Source: Methylomonas rhizoryzae (GTDB lineage: Bacteria > Pseudomonadota > Gammaproteobacteria > Methylococcales > Methylomonadaceae). From it: a stretch of DNA of 64,000 bases. The position numbers were made by a program, and so were the translations under genes. Location: NCBI RefSeq assembly GCF_008632455.1, contig NZ_CP043929.1, forward strand, positions 3,968,001 through 4,032,000, in the 5' to 3' direction. Below, piece by piece: positions 36,220-44,148 of this stretch. Positions within the stretch are counted from its first letter, which is position 1, and each line of letters starts with the position of its first letter. Below the pieces are notes generated by a model that was not told the origin of the DNA, searched no databases, and worked only from the letters and a program-made list of their open reading frames with translations.

Positions 36220-37753
36220 GGTCGGGGAGATTGCTGTGGTGCCTATGATGTTCCGGATAGTGTTCGCCGATTTCGCTGGCTTCCTGATCGATGTATTTGA
36301 GCCAGGGGGTGGTGTAAAAACCGGTAGCGATCAACAAACCGCACACGGTCAGCGCAATCAGCCGTTCTTGCAAAACCGGGTGATGGATGCTGCTGTAAGG
36401 CTGTGCAAAACGCCGCCTATGGGTGATAAACAGACGTTGGAACGCCCACAACAAAAACGCCGCCGCCAATACGTTACCCAACAAAATTGCGATGGCGGTC
36501 AACCAGCCGTGTTCTTCTATCACCCCTTCGATCAACAAATGCGCCGCATCGAAACCGGGAGTACCCGGCATCACCATGGTGCTGAGCGCCGAGATCAAAA
36601 ACAACAGCGCAATCGCCGAATTGGTTTCGAACAAGCCGCCCAAGCGCGGCAAGAACGAGGTGCGGGTGCGTTCGTAAATCAAGCCTATGCTGAACAGCAT
36701 GCCGGCCGTCGCCAAGCCGTAAGCGACAGACAGCAAGATGCTGCCTTCCAACGCAAAATCGTTGAACGAAAACATGCCGATGACCAGCATCCCGGTATGG
36801 CTGATCACCGCAAACGACAACAAACGGCGCATATTGATCTGCATCAGCGCCAACACTGCCCCGTAGAAAATCCCGATCAAACCCAAGGTCAGCGCGAAAT
36901 GCGCCCACTCCTCCGCAGCACCGGGCACCAAAGGCAAGATAAAGCGGATCACGGCGTAAATGCCCAATTTCAAGCCGTGCAGAAAAATCGCCGCGCTGGC
37001 CGCCGTGCCGTGCTCGGCCAGGGGTGGCAGCCAGGCGTGAAACGGAAACAGCGGCATCCGCACCGCAAACCCGAAAAACAACAGGATGAAAATCAGGGTC
37101 TCATGCGGAATCGCCAATTGATGGTGCTTCAGCGTCAGCCAGTCGAAACTCAAGGGCAAACCGCTGTCTGCCAGCCCGAAACTCAATAGCAGAAAGCCGG
37201 CCAAACTCATCGCCAAGCCGGACAACCAATATTGCAGCACGGTTTTAATCACTTGGTTGCGCCGCATGCCGGTACCGGCGGACAGGGTCAGCAACACCAC
37301 CGGCACTAACTCCATCAAGCACCAAAACCAAAATTGCAACACGTTCAGCGCCACGAACGCGCCGATCAATACCCCCTGATATGCCAGCACGCACACCACG
37401 AACAGCCGATCGTGCACATGGCGGGTAATGGTGGTGTAGATCAGGGTCAGCAAACCGACGATAGCCGCCAAAGGCACGAACAAGATGTTGGTCCCGTCCA
37501 CCCCGGCGCGATAAGCCAATCCGAAAATATTCCAACTTTCCGCCAAATGAATGCCGGCCGCGTCGGCGTCGAACACGCTCAGCAAATACAGACTCAGCAA
37601 CACGTTGGCAACCGCGCCGCCAAAAGCAATCCTGAAGGTTAAGGCCGGGCGGGCCAACAAGACCGCCAGCGCCGCAACCAGCGGCAGCAGGGTCAAACTG
37701 CTCAACAACGGAAAGGCACTGGCGGCCGGCCAATACACAATATCGGTCGTCAT
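36212..37753 (-). CDS. NuoM-like proton-pumping subunit (second NuoM-type in the dab operon)
   Basis: 513 residues from the ATG at 37753, which overlaps the stop of the NuoL-like gene by ATGA; the frame continues upstream only as a shadow. It has about 14 membrane helices, WFWCLMELVPVVLLTL with the conserved Glu, GFAVRMPLFPFHAWLPPLAEHG and LLSFAVISHTGMLVIGMF. A His/Glu-rich C-terminus (HYPEHHRHHSN) is unusual and could bind metal. It overlaps the next subunit by eight bases. Confidence 0.85.
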   Translation of the reverse strand: MTTDIVYWPAASAFPLLSSLTLLPLVAALAVLLARPALTFRIAFGGAVANVLLSLYLLSVFDADAAGIHLAESWNIFGLAYRAGVDGTNILFVPLAAIVGLLTLIYTTITRHVHDRLFVVCVLAYQGVLIGAFVALNVLQFWFWCLMELVPVVLLTLSAGTGMRRNQVIKTVLQYWLSGLAMSLAGFLLLSFGLADSGLPLSFDWLTLKHHQLAIPHETLIFILLFFGFAVRMPLFPFHAWLPPLAEHGTAASAAIFLHGLKLGIYAVIRFILPLVPGAAEEWAHFALTLGLIGIFYGAVLALMQINMRRLLSFAVISHTGMLVIGMFSFNDFALEGSILLSVAYGLATAGMLFSIGLIYERTRTSFLPRLGGLFETNSAIALLFLISALSTMVMPGTPGFDAAHLLIEGVIEEHGWLTAIAILLGNVLAAAFLLWAFQRLFITHRRRFAQPYSSIHHPVLQERLIALTVCGLLIATGFYTTPWLKYIDQEASEIGEHYPEHHRHHSNLPDHE

Positions 37754-39327
37754 CCCGGATACCCCGCCGCGGCCATCAAAACGATCAACACGAACAACGA
37801 CAAATAACGCGGTTTCAGCAACAAGCGCTCGAAGCGGTTGGCGGCCCTGCCCAAACGGCGCCCGAACCGAACCGAATCGCGCCCTATCCCGGATAAAATG
37901 AAGCGGTACTCGAACCAATTCAACACTGCCGCGCTCCACTGCGCCAACTTGCCGGCAATGCCGCTGCCTTGCGCAAAACTGTCCTCATCGCTTTCCAAAT
38001 TTGCGCCCATCCGCCGCTCTTCCCATTGCGCCAGCGAAGAAATCGCCCTGATCGTCGGGGCCGGCATCCCCAACGCCGGGTCTACCCATTGTTCGTCGAA
38101 ATAGCGCATGTCGGCACCTAAGCCCTGCACCGGTTTGACCAGCACCGCATCCACCGCCGGTTCCAGCCAACCGCGCTGCAGAGCGGCTAAAAATCCAAAA
38201 CGCCAGTCGTTTAACGACGCATGTACCGGCTTGACCGGACGGGCACCGGTAACGTGCAAAATCGAAGGCGCGCTCAACAGCAAATAGCAACGCACCACCG
38301 CGTGCGCCGCCATGTGCCAGGTCGCCACTTCCCACCAACCCAGACCGCATTCGGCAAACATCACCCCCAATTGAGCGGCGGCCGCATAGGCTTGGGCGCT
38401 TTTGACGTCGGTTTGCGCCAAGCCTACCCAGTAGCCGTACAGCGCCGTCGTAGCGCCTACCGCCAGCAACAACGCCCGGGCGACCGGGGCGTGTTCGAAC
38501 ATGGCTTGCAACTGTATCAACAAGAAAACCCCGGCGTGTATCATGACTCCACCATAAAACACCGCACTGGACGGCGTGGGTCCTTCCATCGCTCGGGCCA
38601 GCCATGGGGTAAACGGCACTTGCGCGGACTTGGCACAGGCGGCCAACGCAAAGCACAAAGCCAACAGATTGCCGTCTTGCGCGGCTAATTCCGCACTACG
38701 CGCATTGATCTGCGCCCAATCCGCGCTACCCAACCACACCAAAGCCAGCGCGATACCCAACAAAAATCCGCCGTCGCCGACCCGATTGGTGACAAAAACG
38801 CGGGTGGCGTTGTGCGCGGCGATAGGCCTGTCGTAGGCGTAAGCGATCAACAAATACGAGCACAGGCCGGCCAATTCCCAACCGACGAAGGTAAACAGCG
38901 CATTCGCCGACAGCACCAGCAGCAACATGGCCGCGCCGAACAGATTCAACAAAAACACGAAGCGGTGAAACCCGGCTTCCCGGTGCAAATAGTTGACTGC
39001 AAAGCGCATGACCAGCCACAGCAACACGCTAAAAAGCGCGGCAACGGCCAAATTGAACGGGCGAACTTGCAGTGCGAGCGCGATACTGACCTTGCCGGAC
39101 TGCAGCCAATCGGCGAAATGCACGGTTTCCGCAGTCGTCCATCCCAAAAACAAAGCCAAGCACCAAGCGACCGACAACAAACCGCTTAAACTTAAAGCCG
39201 CCACGCCAAGCCCACTGCTGGCCCGTTCGCCCGACTCGCCGGCAACGATGCGAAAAAAATGCAAGCCGCCGATAGCTAGCGCAGCCAGAAAAGGACATAA
39301 AGGGATTAACGCAATCCAAGCGTTCAT
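37750..39327 (-). CDS. NuoL-like proton-pumping subunit (DabB-type)
   Basis: 525 residues. The N-terminal ~350 residues have NuoL/MrpA/DabB-type helices: TFVGWELAGLCSYLLIAY with the conserved Glu, KSAQVPFTPWLARAMEGPTPSSA with the lateral-loop motif, and GGVMIHAGVFLL. The C-terminal ~170 residues are mostly hydrophilic with a terminal membrane helix, unlike full NuoL with its long lateral helix. It lies seven bases after dabA. DabB couples ion flow to DabA, so this is the likely main partner. Confidence 0.87.
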   Translation of the reverse strand: MNAWIALIPLCPFLAALAIGGLHFFRIVAGESGERASSGLGVAALSLSGLLSVAWCLALFLGWTTAETVHFADWLQSGKVSIALALQVRPFNLAVAALFSVLLWLVMRFAVNYLHREAGFHRFVFLLNLFGAAMLLLVLSANALFTFVGWELAGLCSYLLIAYAYDRPIAAHNATRVFVTNRVGDGGFLLGIALALVWLGSADWAQINARSAELAAQDGNLLALCFALAACAKSAQVPFTPWLARAMEGPTPSSAVFYGGVMIHAGVFLLIQLQAMFEHAPVARALLLAVGATTALYGYWVGLAQTDVKSAQAYAAAAQLGVMFAECGLGWWEVATWHMAAHAVVRCYLLLSAPSILHVTGARPVKPVHASLNDWRFGFLAALQRGWLEPAVDAVLVKPVQGLGADMRYFDEQWVDPALGMPAPTIRAISSLAQWEERRMGANLESDEDSFAQGSGIAGKLAQWSAAVLNWFEYRFILSGIGRDSVRFGRRLGRAANRFERLLLKPRYLSLFVLIVLMAAAGYPG

Positions 39328-39334
39328 GGCGATC

Positions 39335-42300
39335 TCAGCAAACGGTAGGTTGTTGAATCAGCAGAGTGGCAACCGGGCCGGTTTCCTCGCGGTAGCAATC
39401 CGGCGAGGACGCGCGTACCGGCAACTCGCCGGGCTGCGGCTGCCAGGCGACGAAACCTCGGCCGCGTTCGAACACCTGGATGGCGCCGTCGTCCGGATCG
39501 ATGGCGCTAAGATGCAGCCAACCGCCGCCAACCAGCTCTTGCAAGGCGGCTTGACGGGCGTAAATTCGTTCCAACACCTGGGTTTTGGCTTCCACCACCA
39601 ACTGCAAGCGCATCGCTTCGTGAATTTCTATCATTTGCCGCGGTAAACCGGTCCGCAAATCGCTGGCCGCACCCTCCATCACCGCGAAAAACCCGGTCGG
39701 ATTGTGCGGCACCTTGGAACCGCAGCCCAAGCGTTCGTTATTGACCGTGGAAAAATAGTATTCCAGATTAATGCCGGCGCCGACCGGACCGACCGCCAAC
39801 AATATGCCTTCCAAAATACTGCCGTCCGGATCTTGAGTCGGATCGTAGGAAATCAAAAACAGCCGCCTGTCGAAAAACGCGCCTTGGCTTAGCGCCCGCC
39901 GGCCGACCAAGGCCGAGGCGTTGGTGGCGTGGCCCAGCTCGGGCCGGGCTTGCGAGTAATCGGCCGTGCGCTCGAAAAAATGCCGCAAGGCCTGCGCCGG
40001 CTTGGGACGGCGCGGCGCGGAGGCCAAACGCCGGCAGCGCTCGTGGGCCGACATCTGCCGGGCGTGCTGCATTTCGGATTGGAAGCGCTGCAGTGCCGGG
40101 CGGCGTGCGCCGGGCACTGCATCGTCGTCGTACCAAGTCAGTTGCTCGTTGCCGGTATTGTGCTCGGCACCGACGAACCAGGTATCGGCCGGAATGTTAA
40201 TCCCGCGCTCGGCCAGCAAAGCCCTCACCTCGGCGCGATTGGCCATCGCCGCGAACAAGCGCGCATTCGGCCCGCCGTGACGGCCGCTGCAAGCCCCGCA
40301 ATCGTAAGCGGCCAGATGCGGGTTGTTCTGGCTGATGGACCCGTGCCCCATCAACACAACCAGCTCGGCAAACCCGTAGGTCAAACCGGTATTGCGCAAA
40401 AACCCCGCAACCCGCTCGGCTTGCTCGCGGTCGGTAAAGCCGTGACGGGGATGCTCCGGCGTCGCCGGCAGGCTGGGGTCCTTGGCGTTGAACTCCAATC
40501 GGGACGCCACTTGCGGATCAAAGCGGTCGAGCAGCGCATCGACTAAGGCCGCCTGTCGCGCCGGAGCCACGCCTTTCAGCAGCAGATTCAGCAGCGTCAA
40601 CGGGGCGAGCGCATGCAGCAAGGGATAAGCGACCAATACGTGCCGACGCAAGCCGTGGAACACCGCTTCGGCAATTCGCTTCACCCGGAGATTTGCCCGC
40701 CGGTGTTTAGCCAACGCGACCTCCTGCCCGGCCTGGCTTGCCTCGTTTACCTCGTGCGCCGGAACCACTACCACCGGACATAGCGGCGTAGCCTGGCTAT
40801 CGTCCAGACCGCGATAATTCATGGGCACCCCGAAAAAACCGGCGGCCCCCAGCGTTTCTATCGCCGGATTCAATTCTTCCAAGTGGCGGCGAATGCCCTC
40901 TTCCCGGTCATCCATGCAGAAAATAATCTGCGCCTGCGGCCGGGCGTTGCGTTTGGCCCAACGGCCGCGCCCACGGTTGGCATGCAGAGCTTGCAGCAAT
41001 TGCTGGCGATAATGACGCTCGTAAGCGGTCAGCCAAACCTGACTCTGCCGAGCCGGATCGAATTGTTCGATCGTCTTAAGCCAATCCAGCAACTCGGTTG
41101 GCGCGATTCGACCGATTTCCGCAGCGCTCAACTCCAATGCCCGGCACAATCCGAATGCGCGCCAGCCGTGGTCGCACACCCCGAGTTGGCCCGATTGCGC
41201 AGATCCCAACGGACTGCGCCGCCAAGTCCAAATCCTTTCGGCCAACTCCTGCCAAGCTTGCTTGGGCGACGCCGAGGCCAGCAAGGCTTGGCCGGCTTCC
41301 TGCAGATATTCAGGCAATTCGCCGGCAAAAACCGCTACCCGCACACTGAATTCCGCCGGGTTTTTGTCGAAATAGCCGCGCAACTTGTCCAGTCTGGCCG
41401 AATGCCGCCATTGCTCTCGGCACAGCGGCTCCAGGTAGAGCCGGTCCAAGACCAGACGTAACGCCAGATAATCCGCCAAGCGCGGCGCGCCGACCGCCCC
41501 GCGCCGGTAAGACGGATGGGTTTGCCGCCAATTGATCAAACCGGACCAACCGGGCAACTCCAACGCCAGTCGCTGCAGATAGGTTTCCCAGCGTTCGCAC
41601 GGAATCGCCATGGCTTGCAATTGCTGCACGATAGCGGCTACGGGATCGGCCGGCAATTCGGCGATCAAATCGCGCCAGCCGGACAATTCTTGCAACGTCG
41701 CGGACAGGTCCGTTCCGGCCGACGCCAACCAGGCCGAGTACAAGCCCTGCTCGCCCGCCGGCAGCTGCCAAGCCGCCATGCCTTCGTCCAGGGCAATAGC
41801 GCACCAGCGGATCAATTGCGGGCGAACCTGCTCCAGCGCGTCCGTGCCGGTCAATGCCTGCAACAAGCCGCGCATCGTCAATTCCCGCCCGACTTGCGCG
41901 AATAGGCTATCGATTTCGCCGCCAATCCGCCGCTGCATTTCGGCGGACAACAGCGCGCCGCTATCGCCGCTCCACGCTTGCGCCTGCTCGTCGGACAAAT
42001 CCAACAACTGCTCGGGGTGCAGATCGGGAGGCTGTAGATTGAGTAGCGCCAACACCGCTTGCCACACCTGCTGCTGTTCGGGGTCATGACTCAACTTTTG
42101 CTGCAACTGCCACGACAACCGGTTGGCCGGCAGCGGCGTCAAATCGTGCAATAAGCCGGCCCGGTACAAATCGCGCCGGCTTATCGACTTTTGCCCTAAC
42201 ACGAATAACGGCGCCGGTTCCGATAGCATGCCGGCTTGCCGTAACGCGGCATCCAAATCGCTATCGTCTATCCGCCCTTGGGCGTAAAACTTGCGAAATT

Positions 42301-42520
42301 CCGTAGCGGGCAAATAGCAATCGATCCCGGTTAACGCCTGAAATTCGGCCAAGGCCTGTTCGAACGGCAAATGCTGAAAGCCGTGCAGCGTGTTGTGGTG
42401 CACGAAATCGTGTATCGGCGCCTGCCCCGGCAGGATATGATCCAAATGGGCGATGGCATTCAACACATAATCGCGCAGTTCGGCCGTTTCCGGCCCATGC
42501 GGCTGAACAGGCGCAGTCAT
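39335..42520 (-). CDS. dabA: DabA-type inorganic carbon transporter subunit (DUF2309)
   Basis: 1061 residues from the ATG at 42520, which overlaps the preceding gene stop by ATGA; a longer frame upstream is a shadow. DabA is a cytoplasm-facing carbonic anhydrase-like protein that, driven by its membrane partner, converts CO2 to bicarbonate one way. The Zn site is present: Cys535 and Asp537 in IFCMDDREE, His726 in LMGHGS, and Cys741 in YDCGAC. The His-Cys spacing (15) equals that known for Halothiobacillus DabA. The N-terminal motif PIHDFVHHNTLHGF is also typical. It is longer than the two-gene DabA forms. Confidence 0.92.
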   Translation of the reverse strand: MTAPVQPHGPETAELRDYVLNAIAHLDHILPGQAPIHDFVHHNTLHGFQHLPFEQALAEFQALTGIDCYLPATEFRKFYAQGRIDDSDLDAALRQAGMLSEPAPLFVLGQKSISRRDLYRAGLLHDLTPLPANRLSWQLQQKLSHDPEQQQVWQAVLALLNLQPPDLHPEQLLDLSDEQAQAWSGDSGALLSAEMQRRIGGEIDSLFAQVGRELTMRGLLQALTGTDALEQVRPQLIRWCAIALDEGMAAWQLPAGEQGLYSAWLASAGTDLSATLQELSGWRDLIAELPADPVAAIVQQLQAMAIPCERWETYLQRLALELPGWSGLINWRQTHPSYRRGAVGAPRLADYLALRLVLDRLYLEPLCREQWRHSARLDKLRGYFDKNPAEFSVRVAVFAGELPEYLQEAGQALLASASPKQAWQELAERIWTWRRSPLGSAQSGQLGVCDHGWRAFGLCRALELSAAEIGRIAPTELLDWLKTIEQFDPARQSQVWLTAYERHYRQQLLQALHANRGRGRWAKRNARPQAQIIFCMDDREEGIRRHLEELNPAIETLGAAGFFGVPMNYRGLDDSQATPLCPVVVVPAHEVNEASQAGQEVALAKHRRANLRVKRIAEAVFHGLRRHVLVAYPLLHALAPLTLLNLLLKGVAPARQAALVDALLDRFDPQVASRLEFNAKDPSLPATPEHPRHGFTDREQAERVAGFLRNTGLTYGFAELVVLMGHGSISQNNPHLAAYDCGACSGRHGGPNARLFAAMANRAEVRALLAERGINIPADTWFVGAEHNTGNEQLTWYDDDAVPGARRPALQRFQSEMQHARQMSAHERCRRLASAPRRPKPAQALRHFFERTADYSQARPELGHATNASALVGRRALSQGAFFDRRLFLISYDPTQDPDGSILEGILLAVGPVGAGINLEYYFSTVNNERLGCGSKVPHNPTGFFAVMEGAASDLRTGLPRQMIEIHEAMRLQLVVEAKTQVLERIYARQAALQELVGGGWLHLSAIDPDDGAIQVFERGRGFVAWQPQPGELPVRASSPDCYREETGPVATLLIQQPTVC

Positions 42521-43989
42521 GGCAACCGCTCCCCTATCACCTCTATCATCCGGGCCACGGTGGCGTCGGATATAGCGATCAACGGCGACGGCAACAAACC
42601 GAAGCCGACGATCCCGACCACCAGCGTGCCGGAAGCCAGCCACTCCATCGGTTTCAAGTCGGCGATCTCACGCATCTGCGGCTTGATCGGGCCGGTGAAC
42701 AGCAAACCTATGGTCCGCATCGCATAAGCGGCGCTAATCAGAATACTGAGGCTGAACAACGCCATTAGCGCGCCCCATTGCTGCAATCCACCCAGCAGCG
42801 TATGCAATTCGGCGATAAAACCGACCGAGCCCGGCAAACCCATCGCGGCCAGCAGGGTCAACGTCGTCAAGGCCGCGAATCCCGGCATGACTTGCACTAA
42901 GGAGCTGTAATCTTGGATGTTACGGGTGTAAGTACGCTCGTACAGCAAACCAACGAGCAAGAACAATGCCCCGGCGATCAAGCCGTGCGCGGTCATTTGC
43001 AAGATGGCGCCGCTAAATCCGGCCGGATTCAGAGTGGCTATGCCCAGCAGCACCACGCCCATGTGGCTGAGGGAGGAATAAGCGACCATGGCTTTTAAAT
43101 CGGCTTGACGCCAGGCCAGCAGACCGCCGTACAACATGCCGAACAAGGCAAGAAACACCAATACGGGTTGCAAAAGCTGGGCGGCTACCGGCAGCATCAC
43201 CACGGTCCGCAACAAACCGTACGCGCCCATTTTGAGAAGAATGCCGGATAGTAGAATGCTGATAGGACTGGGGGCTTCGACGTGGGCCAAGGGCAACCAG
43301 CCGTGCAAGGGGAAAATCGGCATCTTTACCCCGAAACCCAACAAAAAACCCAGTAGTACCAGCACTTGCTCTACTATCGGCATGTTCTGCGCCGCTTGCC
43401 CCATAGAGGCCATCAACGAACCTTGATGTTCCAAATCGTACTGGCTGACGGCCAACAGGCTCAACAGCATGAACACCGAGCCGCCCATGGTATACAGGAC
43501 AAAATTCAAACTGGCCGCGTGGCGGCGCTTACCGCCCCAGCGGTCGATCAGGAAAAACAGCGGAATCAGCGTGACTTCCCAGAAGATGTAGAACAAGGCC
43601 CAATCTTGAGCCATGAACACGCCGAGCATGCCGAATTCCAGCAGCAGAACGCAAATATGATACCCCTTTGTATCGTACTTGACCGAAAAAGATGCGAACA
43701 AGGCGATCAAGGTTAACAAGCAGGCCAGCACCAACATCGGCATGGACAAACCGTCCACGCCCAAGGCATAGGCGCTGCCGAGTTTGGGATTGAGCGGATA
43801 GAACTCGCTAAACTGCATGGCGCTGTCGCCGGCATCGAACCGATACAGCAGCAGACAAGCCAGCAACAAAGCCAAGGCAGCGAACGTCTGACTGACGCCG
43901 CGAACGACCCCGGTGCGCTGCGCGGAAACCGGCAGCAACAACAGCGCCCCAACGGCCGGCGTCCACAGCAAGCTACTTAAAATGGTCAT
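42517..43989 (-). CDS. NuoM-like proton-pumping subunit (first gene of the dab operon)
   Basis: 490 residues, about 14 helices. FYIFWEVTLIPLFFLIDRWG with the conserved Glu, GFGVKMPIFPLHGWLPLAHVEAPSP with Lys, and MVAYSSLSHMGVVLLG make it a clear NuoM homologue. It is first in a row of five overlapping or nearly overlapping genes (NuoM, DabA, NuoL, NuoM, NuoM). Its ATG has no visible ribosome site, and an inverted repeat ends next to it, so translation may be controlled. Confidence 0.87.
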   Translation of the reverse strand: MTILSSLLWTPAVGALLLLPVSAQRTGVVRGVSQTFAALALLLACLLLYRFDAGDSAMQFSEFYPLNPKLGSAYALGVDGLSMPMLVLACLLTLIALFASFSVKYDTKGYHICVLLLEFGMLGVFMAQDWALFYIFWEVTLIPLFFLIDRWGGKRRHAASLNFVLYTMGGSVFMLLSLLAVSQYDLEHQGSLMASMGQAAQNMPIVEQVLVLLGFLLGFGVKMPIFPLHGWLPLAHVEAPSPISILLSGILLKMGAYGLLRTVVMLPVAAQLLQPVLVFLALFGMLYGGLLAWRQADLKAMVAYSSLSHMGVVLLGIATLNPAGFSGAILQMTAHGLIAGALFLLVGLLYERTYTRNIQDYSSLVQVMPGFAALTTLTLLAAMGLPGSVGFIAELHTLLGGLQQWGALMALFSLSILISAAYAMRTIGLLFTGPIKPQMREIADLKPMEWLASGTLVVGIVGFGLLPSPLIAISDATVARMIEVIGERLP

Positions 43990-43990
43990 G

Positions 43991-44080
43991 TTGAAATATC
44001 GACAATAGTACTGGTCGACATTTTAATAGCATTTGGTTGAAATAAGCCAATTTTATATGTCAATGGTTTATATAAACCAA
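43991..44080 (-). promoter_or_regulatory. Control region of the dab operon: promoter, two operators and a leader inverted repeat
   Basis: On the minus strand TTGGTT (44080-44075), a 17-base spacer and TATAAA (44057-44052) form a possible promoter. A perfect 16-base palindrome TGGTTTATATAAACCA (44064-44079) covers the -35 and spacer; a related imperfect palindrome TTGGTTGAAATAAGCCAA (44033-44050) covers the predicted start site, centre-to-centre 30 bases away, about three helical turns. Between it and the start codon lies an 11-of-13 inverted repeat (43991-44003 with 44014-44026). The pattern suggests a dimeric regulator such as LysR or a repressor; no regulator gene is adjacent. Confidence 0.55.
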
Positions 44081-44148
44081 ACTTTAGATAACACACAGAA
44101 TCAGCCCCGCACCAGTCGCCACCACCCCGATCACGCCAACGGCGTATC

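Noticed and set aside
36131..37189. 352-residue open frame antisense to NuoM-like genes
   Set aside because: Gln/Arg/His-rich shadow of membrane-protein genes; no independent support.
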